Below, piece after piece: positions 5,392 to 8,889 of a stretch of DNA of 8,889 bases. The position numbers were made by a program, and so were the translations under genes. Source of the stretch: Anaerolineae bacterium (GTDB lineage: Bacteria > Chloroflexota > Anaerolineae > Aggregatilineales > Phototrophicaceae). The stretch lies in assembly GCA_015492875.1 (NCBI GenBank), contig WGEI01000105.1:1-8889 (forward strand), given 5' to 3'. Position 1 is the stretch's first letter. The number at the start of each line of letters is the position of its first letter. The notes beneath the pieces are model-generated. The model had not been told where the DNA came from. It saw only the letters and a list, made by a program, of their open reading frames with translations, and did no database searches.

Positions 5392-7002
5392 ATGAGTAAA
5401 TTAGCATGGTGGCAACGGGGTGTTGTCTATCAAATTTACCCGCGCAGCTTTCAAGATACTAGCGGCAATGGGGTGGGCGATTTGCAAGGGGTGATTGAGC
5501 GCTTGGCTTATTTGAACGATGGCACAGAGCGCTCTTTGGGCGTCGATGCCATTTGGCTCAGCCCATTTTATCCCTCGCCCATGAAAGATTTTGGCTATGA
5601 TGTGAGCGATTATTGCAATGTGCACCCCCTGTTTGGCGATTTAGCCACGTTTGATCGCCTCATAGAAGAAGCACATAAGCGCGGTATCCGCATCATCATT
5701 GACTATGTACCCAATCACACCAGCGATGAACACCCGTGGTTCATTGAATCGCGCAGCAGCCGTGATAATCCCAAAGCGGATTGGTATATCTGGCGTGACC
5801 CCAAGCCAGATGGCAGCCCGCCCAATAACTGGGGCAGCGTTTTCGGCGGCCCAGCATGGGAATGGGATGAGACGCGCCAGCAGTATTATTTTCACCAGTT
5901 TGTGGTGGGGCAACCAGATTTGAACTGGCGCAATCCCGAAGTCAAGGCGGCGATGTTCGATGTGTTGCGCTTTTGGCTAGAGCGCGGGGTTGATGGCTTT
6001 CGTATGGATGTGATTGGTATGATTATCAAGCATCCAGATATGCCAGACCAACCGTGGCTGACTGATGTAGACCCGAACTTGCCAGAGAACGCGATTTACT
6101 GGCGGCAAGAGCATATTTATGACCAAGACCAAGACGATGTACATCAGGTGCTGCGGGAGATGCGGGCGCTGCTGGATGAATATGGCGATACGGTCGGGAT
6201 TGGCGAGCTATTTTATTCGCTGCCGCGTTGGGTGAAGTATTATGGCGAGCAGGGCGACGAGCTACATTTGCCGTTTAACTTCCGCCTCATTGACCATTTG
6301 CCCGTGTGGGATGCGCAGCAAGCACGGCGCATTGTGGATGATGTCGATGGTGCGGTGCCGCCCTTTGGCTGGCCCAACTATGTACTGGGTAACCATGACC
6401 AACCGCGCGTGGCCTCTCGTTTTGGGGCAGAACAGGCGCGGACGGCGGCCATGCTGTTATTGACCTTGCGCGGGACACCAACGCTGTATTATGGCGATGA
6501 GTTGGGCATCCCCAACGGCGATATTAAGCCAGAGCAGAAGGTTGACCCTTGGGGCATCCAGATGGGGGTGAAGTATACGCGCGATGTTTGTCGCACGCCG
6601 ATGCAGTGGGACGATAGCCCTTATGCTGGCTTCTCAAATGTTGAGCCGTGGCTGCCGGTGACGCCTGATTATCGGACGCGCAATGTGGCGGCGCAGGATA
6701 AAGATGAACGGTCGATGTTGAATCTGTACCGCCGTTTACTATGGTATCGGAAAGGTTCGGCGCCGCTTTATGGTGGTAGCTATCAGGCAGTAGACACGCC
6801 CCATGCCGATGTCTTTGCTTATCTGCGCGAGGCAGATGGCGAGCGGATTTTTGTGGCGCTGAATTTTGGCGATGAAGAGCGCACTGTGTCGCCGCCGTCA
6901 CGGGGGCAATTGGTGCTCTCTACGGCGTTAGACCGTGCGCAAGGCGTCACGAATGAGGTGAAGCTGCGGCCTTATGAAGGGGTGATTATCGAGTTGGGGT
7001 AA
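5392..7002 (+). CDS. GH13 alpha-glucosidase / oligo-1,6-glucosidase-like
   Basis: This cytosolic exo-acting glucosidase (536 residues, no signal peptide) should release glucose from the non-reducing end of small alpha-glucosides. All GH13 regions are present: DYVPNHTS (104-111), QPDLNW (174-179), GFRMDV (202-207) with nucleophile D206, GIGEL (269-273) with acid/base E272, and GNHDQPR (333-339) with transition-state D336. The QPDLNW signature and Val207 after the nucleophile fit oligo-1,6-glucosidases; alpha-1,4 enzymes often have Thr there. That rule is not absolute, so maltose, isomaltose or trehalose-type substrates remain possible. The C-terminal part has the TPMQWD motif and a beta-rich domain. 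No sugar transporter or regulator gene lies beside it in the window. The next gene converges on it. Confidence 0.9.
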   Translation: MSKLAWWQRGVVYQIYPRSFQDTSGNGVGDLQGVIERLAYLNDGTERSLGVDAIWLSPFYPSPMKDFGYDVSDYCNVHPLFGDLATFDRLIEEAHKRGIRIIIDYVPNHTSDEHPWFIESRSSRDNPKADWYIWRDPKPDGSPPNNWGSVFGGPAWEWDETRQQYYFHQFVVGQPDLNWRNPEVKAAMFDVLRFWLERGVDGFRMDVIGMIIKHPDMPDQPWLTDVDPNLPENAIYWRQEHIYDQDQDDVHQVLREMRALLDEYGDTVGIGELFYSLPRWVKYYGEQGDELHLPFNFRLIDHLPVWDAQQARRIVDDVDGAVPPFGWPNYVLGNHDQPRVASRFGAEQARTAAMLLLTLRGTPTLYYGDELGIPNGDIKPEQKVDPWGIQMGVKYTRDVCRTPMQWDDSPYAGFSNVEPWLPVTPDYRTRNVAAQDKDERSMLNLYRRLLWYRKGSAPLYGGSYQAVDTPHADVFAYLREADGERIFVALNFGDEERTVSPPSRGQLVLSTALDRAQGVTNEVKLRPYEGVIIELG

Positions 7003-7007
7003 GCAAT

Positions 7008-7258
7008 GGTTGGGGGCAGTCCGCCTCCATATTCAAGGCAAAAGTTGGTGCGCGGGACGCTGTTCCGCACCCTGCAAGGGAGCGAGGCCCCCTTGACCCC
7101 ATTGGGTGAACGCCATCGCTGTGCGAGTGGTCTTCGCGAAATAGGATACAGGTGAATTTAGCGTTGGGGATGTGATGGGGGGATAGGTTGTCATAGTGCT
7201 ATGTTGGTTCATATCCTTAACAGGATGGCAGTTCTTAAAATGGGGGCGCAGTGGGGGG
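7008..7258 (-). repeat. Composite intergenic repeat element, copy B (inverted)
   Basis: Between two converging genes. On the minus strand from 7258 one finds a C-rich edge, TTTTAAGAAC (left arm only), the palindrome ATCCT/AGGAT (7213-7226), CCAACGCTAA (7167-7158), TTCGCGAAG, the 47-bp core (7100-7054), CACCAACTTTTGC-like sequence, and ACTGCCCCCAACC (7020-7008). This is the same order as at 52-287. It fills almost the whole 258-bp gap, which holds no gene. Confidence 0.6.
7054..7100 (-). repeat. 47-bp GC-rich repeat core with two hairpins, copy B
   Basis: Reverse complement of 192-238 at 43/47 positions. The first hairpin (7075-7095) keeps all nine pairs. The second keeps its stem with an added G-T wobble. 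Located between converging genes, it could help stop transcription from both sides. Confidence 0.7.
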
Positions 7259-7260
7259 GA

Positions 7261-7839
7261 TTAAGGCTGCTTTTGGAGAAGGGCATTGAGCCAGCTTGTT
7301 TCTCGGCCTCGTAAGTCTTGGGTTTGCCACCATTTGACCAGCTTCAGGGTGGGGAATTGGGCGACAAATGCGGAGAATGTGTCCGCGTCATAGTCCGTGA
7401 ATAGCCTGTCATTAACCAGCCGATCGCTTGTACCCCATTTGAACGAGAGATACCAGACACCTCCCATTTTTAGGGCGCGGATGAACTTTTGGAAAATCGT
7501 GGCCATCTGTGCGCGGGGGACGTGGAGCAGCGAGGCGCAAGCCCAAATGCCATCAAAAGTATCGGCCATGCCTATATCCGCAAAGGCCATATGATGCACG
7601 GGCTGGCCGATGTATTCCGCCGCCAACGCTGCCAACGCTGCCGAGCCATCCATAGCGAAAACGCGGTAGCCTTGCTCTAGAAAAAATTTACTATCTCGCC
7701 CAGAGCCACAGCCCGCATCTAAAATATAGGCATTAGGCGGCAAGTGGGCGAGAAAGTGTTCGTATAAAGGCGTGACATCAATGTCTTTGGTGGCGGAGAA
7801 GAATTCACGGCTATGGCGGTTATAGTAGTCAATCGTCAT
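7261..7839 (-). CDS. Class I SAM-dependent methyltransferase
   Basis: This soluble Rossmann-fold methyltransferase (192 residues) has a substrate I cannot name. The SAM-binding motif I is DAGCGSGRD (41-49). An acidic residue that would hold the SAM ribose is D64 in MDGS. Motif IV-like FDGIWACASLLHVP (95-108) and the post-motif GGVWYLSFKWG (126-136) follow. The N-terminal YYNRHSREFF and C-terminal WWQTQD...GRE..WLN segments are typical of a widespread small-methyltransferase family near the TehB/UbiE-like groups. The ATG at 7839 is 7 nt after the stop of the broken upstream frame (7847), with a weak AGGTG ribosome site overlapping that stop. This suggests it was once the second gene of an operon. 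It converges on the glucosidase gene. Confidence 0.85.
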   Translation of the reverse strand: MTIDYYNRHSREFFSATKDIDVTPLYEHFLAHLPPNAYILDAGCGSGRDSKFFLEQGYRVFAMDGSAALAALAAEYIGQPVHHMAFADIGMADTFDGIWACASLLHVPRAQMATIFQKFIRALKMGGVWYLSFKWGTSDRLVNDRLFTDYDADTFSAFVAQFPTLKLVKWWQTQDLRGRETSWLNALLQKQP

Positions 7840-7846
7840 ATCACAC

Positions 7847-8172
7847 CTAAAAAGTGGGGTCTCCCTGTTCTGGTGTTGACCAGATTTCTAGCTTTCCTAA
7901 TTCTCCTATTCGCTGGTATAAATCTTTCAGAAATTTACGACGCTTACAGATGTATTGCCAGTCTGGTTAATTAAAGTTTCTCTCAAGGGGTGATGGCTAT
8001 CAATGAAATACTCATTGCGCGCGGATAGGCGCTCTATAGCGATAAGCTGTGGGCGCTTTTGCTGCTGGTGCGGTGGGGCTTTTGGCGCGCCTCGTTTGAG
8101 GTCGAAGGCGAGAGTGGGTTTGGCGCGGGCACGAACGAACGATAAAGTGCGAATGCCAGTAATTGTTGCAAC
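7847..8172 (-). pseudogene. Apparent frameshifted gene remnant upstream of the methyltransferase
   Basis: I do not recognise the product. On the minus strand an open frame without ATG, GTG or TTG near its start runs 81 codons from 8172 to a TGA at 7929-7927. An overlapping frame (7966-7847, 39 residues, TAG stop) reads well as a C-terminus: DWQYICKRRKFLKDLYQRI, then GELGKLEIWSTPEQGDPTF. One added base near 7961-7965 joins them, turning ...ETLINQ into ...ETLINQDWQYICK. The joined product would be about 108 residues, basic, and end 7 nt before the methyltransferase ATG. Either a real decayed gene or a single-base assembly error would explain this. Chance open frames cannot be excluded, because all three minus frames upstream of 8020 are partly open. 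Confidence 0.35.
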
Positions 8173-8187
8173 TCACCCTATATGGAC

Positions 8188-8216
8188 GGGGCGCAGCGCA
8201 TCATAGGTTGCGCCCC
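8188..8216 (-). terminator. Hairpin past gpmI, possible terminator
   Basis: GGGGCGCA (8188-8195) and TGCGCCCC (8209-8216) form a perfect 8-bp stem with a 13-nt loop. It starts 27 nt past the gpmI stop. No T-tract follows on the minus strand, and only TGTGCTTTT on the plus strand, so terminator function is uncertain. Confidence 0.4.
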
Positions 8217-8243
8217 TGTGCTTTTAGGATATAGCGCCCGCCA

Positions 8244-8889
8244 TCAAGGGCGGTTTTCCGCCGCTGCATAGCGCAGGATGAGGCTTTCGCCCGTCATCTC
8301 GGCGGGCTTTTCTAGCCCCAGCAGGTGCAGTACCGTCGGGGCGACATCGGCCAGCTTGCCGCGCGTCTTCAGGTCATAGTAACCTGCGCCGATAACCCAT
8401 AGCGAAACCGGCCCAACCGTGTGGTAGGTATGCGGCTCGCCCGTGATGAGGTCTACCATGCGCTCACAGTTGCCATGATCGGCGGTGACGATGGCCACGC
8501 CGCCTTTGGCCAAGATAGCCTCTACGAGCCGCCCAACGCATTCATCAACACATTCAACAGCCTTAATCGCGGCTTCTAGCGAACCTGTATGGCCGACCAT
8601 ATCGGGATTGGCGAAATTCACCAGAATGAAGTCATCATCATAGTTGCGGATGCGCGCTAAGGTGGCTTCGGTCAATTCGGGCGCGCTCATCTCCGGCTGG
8701 AGGTCGTAGGTAGCGACTTTGGGTGAGGGGATGATGCGCCGCTCTTCGCCGGGGAATGGCTCTTCGTTGCGCCCATTGAAGAAGTAGGTGACGTGTGGGT
8801 ATTTCTCTGTTTCGGCGCTGTGATATTGCTTGAGGCCGGCCTTGCTGAGGACTTCTGCTAGGGTGTTGTGTAGTAGCTCGATGGGGAAG
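8244..8889 (-). CDS. gpmI: 2,3-bisphosphoglycerate-independent phosphoglycerate mutase, C-terminal part
   Basis: This glycolytic and gluconeogenic enzyme interconverts 3- and 2-phosphoglycerate in the cytosol, using manganese. The last 214 codons of about 510-550 are present, and the N-terminus lies beyond the window edge. The frame is open across the whole stretch; the ATG at 8690 is internal. Family landmarks are AETEKYPHVTYFFNGRNEE and PFPGEERRIIPSPKV near the edge, D and H in NPDMVGHTG, DH in TADHGN, and H in PHTYHT. Their spacing (D to H 4, D to D 41) agrees with Mn ligands Asp403, His407, Asp444 and His445 of the Geobacillus enzyme. The final His corresponds to His462 with one inserted residue. 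The segment usually reading TNPVP is TVGPVS here. Confidence 0.93.
   Translation of the reverse strand, partial: FPIELLHNTLAEVLSKAGLKQYHSAETEKYPHVTYFFNGRNEEPFPGEERRIIPSPKVATYDLQPEMSAPELTEATLARIRNYDDDFILVNFANPDMVGHTGSLEAAIKAVECVDECVGRLVEAILAKGGVAIVTADHGNCERMVDLITGEPHTYHTVGPVSLWVIGAGYYDLKTRGKLADVAPTVLHLLGLEKPAEMTGESLILRYAAAENRP

Noticed and set aside
6524..6901. 125-codon minus-strand frame opposite the glucosidase
   Set aside because: His/Ala/Gln-rich shadow without signals; the plus strand encodes the conserved C-terminal part of GH13.
8003..8206. 67-codon plus-strand frame
   Set aside because: Its Cys/Arg-rich composition looks like an antisense shadow, it has no ribosome site, and it overlaps the hairpin at 8188-8216. 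The minus-strand reading is more protein-like.
7840..8243. tRNA or known riboswitch
   Set aside because: No cloverleaf arms, TTC-type T-loop or recognisable riboswitch core could be found by eye.

Overview
The window is ordinary bacterial chromosome: eight protein-coding genes in short transcription units on both strands, with gene-poor stretches that carry repeats. The mixture points to a Chloroflexota-like (Anaerolineae-type) bacterium: a DUF2085 membrane protein, a YtkA/FixH-like lipoprotein paired with a NapH/NosR-like polyferredoxin, a cytosolic GH13 glucosidase and an independent phosphoglycerate mutase. That assignment is an inference from gene content and is not proven here. No phage, plasmid, CRISPR, tRNA or rRNA signal was seen.

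Layout. Positions 1-366 hold no gene; they contain C-rich repeats, a perfect 55-bp direct repeat with a 213-bp period, and hairpins. Next come four minus-strand elements: a DUF2085 membrane protein (367-1113), an intrinsic terminator (1183-1207), an unrecognised 119-residue protein (1215-1574) and a CoA-acylating methylmalonate-semialdehyde dehydrogenase, mmsA (1580-3031). The last two genes form an operon that ends at the terminator. A 187-bp divergent region carries one candidate promoter for each direction with an inverted repeat between them. On the plus strand follows a two-gene operon: a YtkA/FixH-like lipoprotein (3219-3662) and a nine-helix membrane protein with two [4Fe-4S] sites (3667-5151). 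After a leader with hairpins comes a GH13 alpha-glucosidase (5392-7002). It converges on a SAM-dependent methyltransferase (7261-7839, minus). Between these two genes lies a second, inverted copy of the repeat element from the left edge. Upstream of the methyltransferase is an apparent frameshifted gene remnant (7847-8172, minus). The window ends inside gpmI (8244-8889, minus, N-terminus missing).

How the genes work together. There is no single pathway. mmsA serves valine, thymine or inositol breakdown, the glucosidase releases glucose from small alpha-glucans, and gpmI belongs to glycolysis. The lipoprotein and polyferredoxin probably act together at the membrane in electron transfer or copper handling, by analogy with FixH/FixG (CcoG).

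The most unusual signal is the composite intergenic element shared by 52-287 and 7008-7258. Its modules are in the same order in both places. In its 47-bp core the copies differ only by four transitions, and the hairpins are kept. Next in interest are the frameshifted gene before the methyltransferase and the extended architecture of the polyferredoxin.
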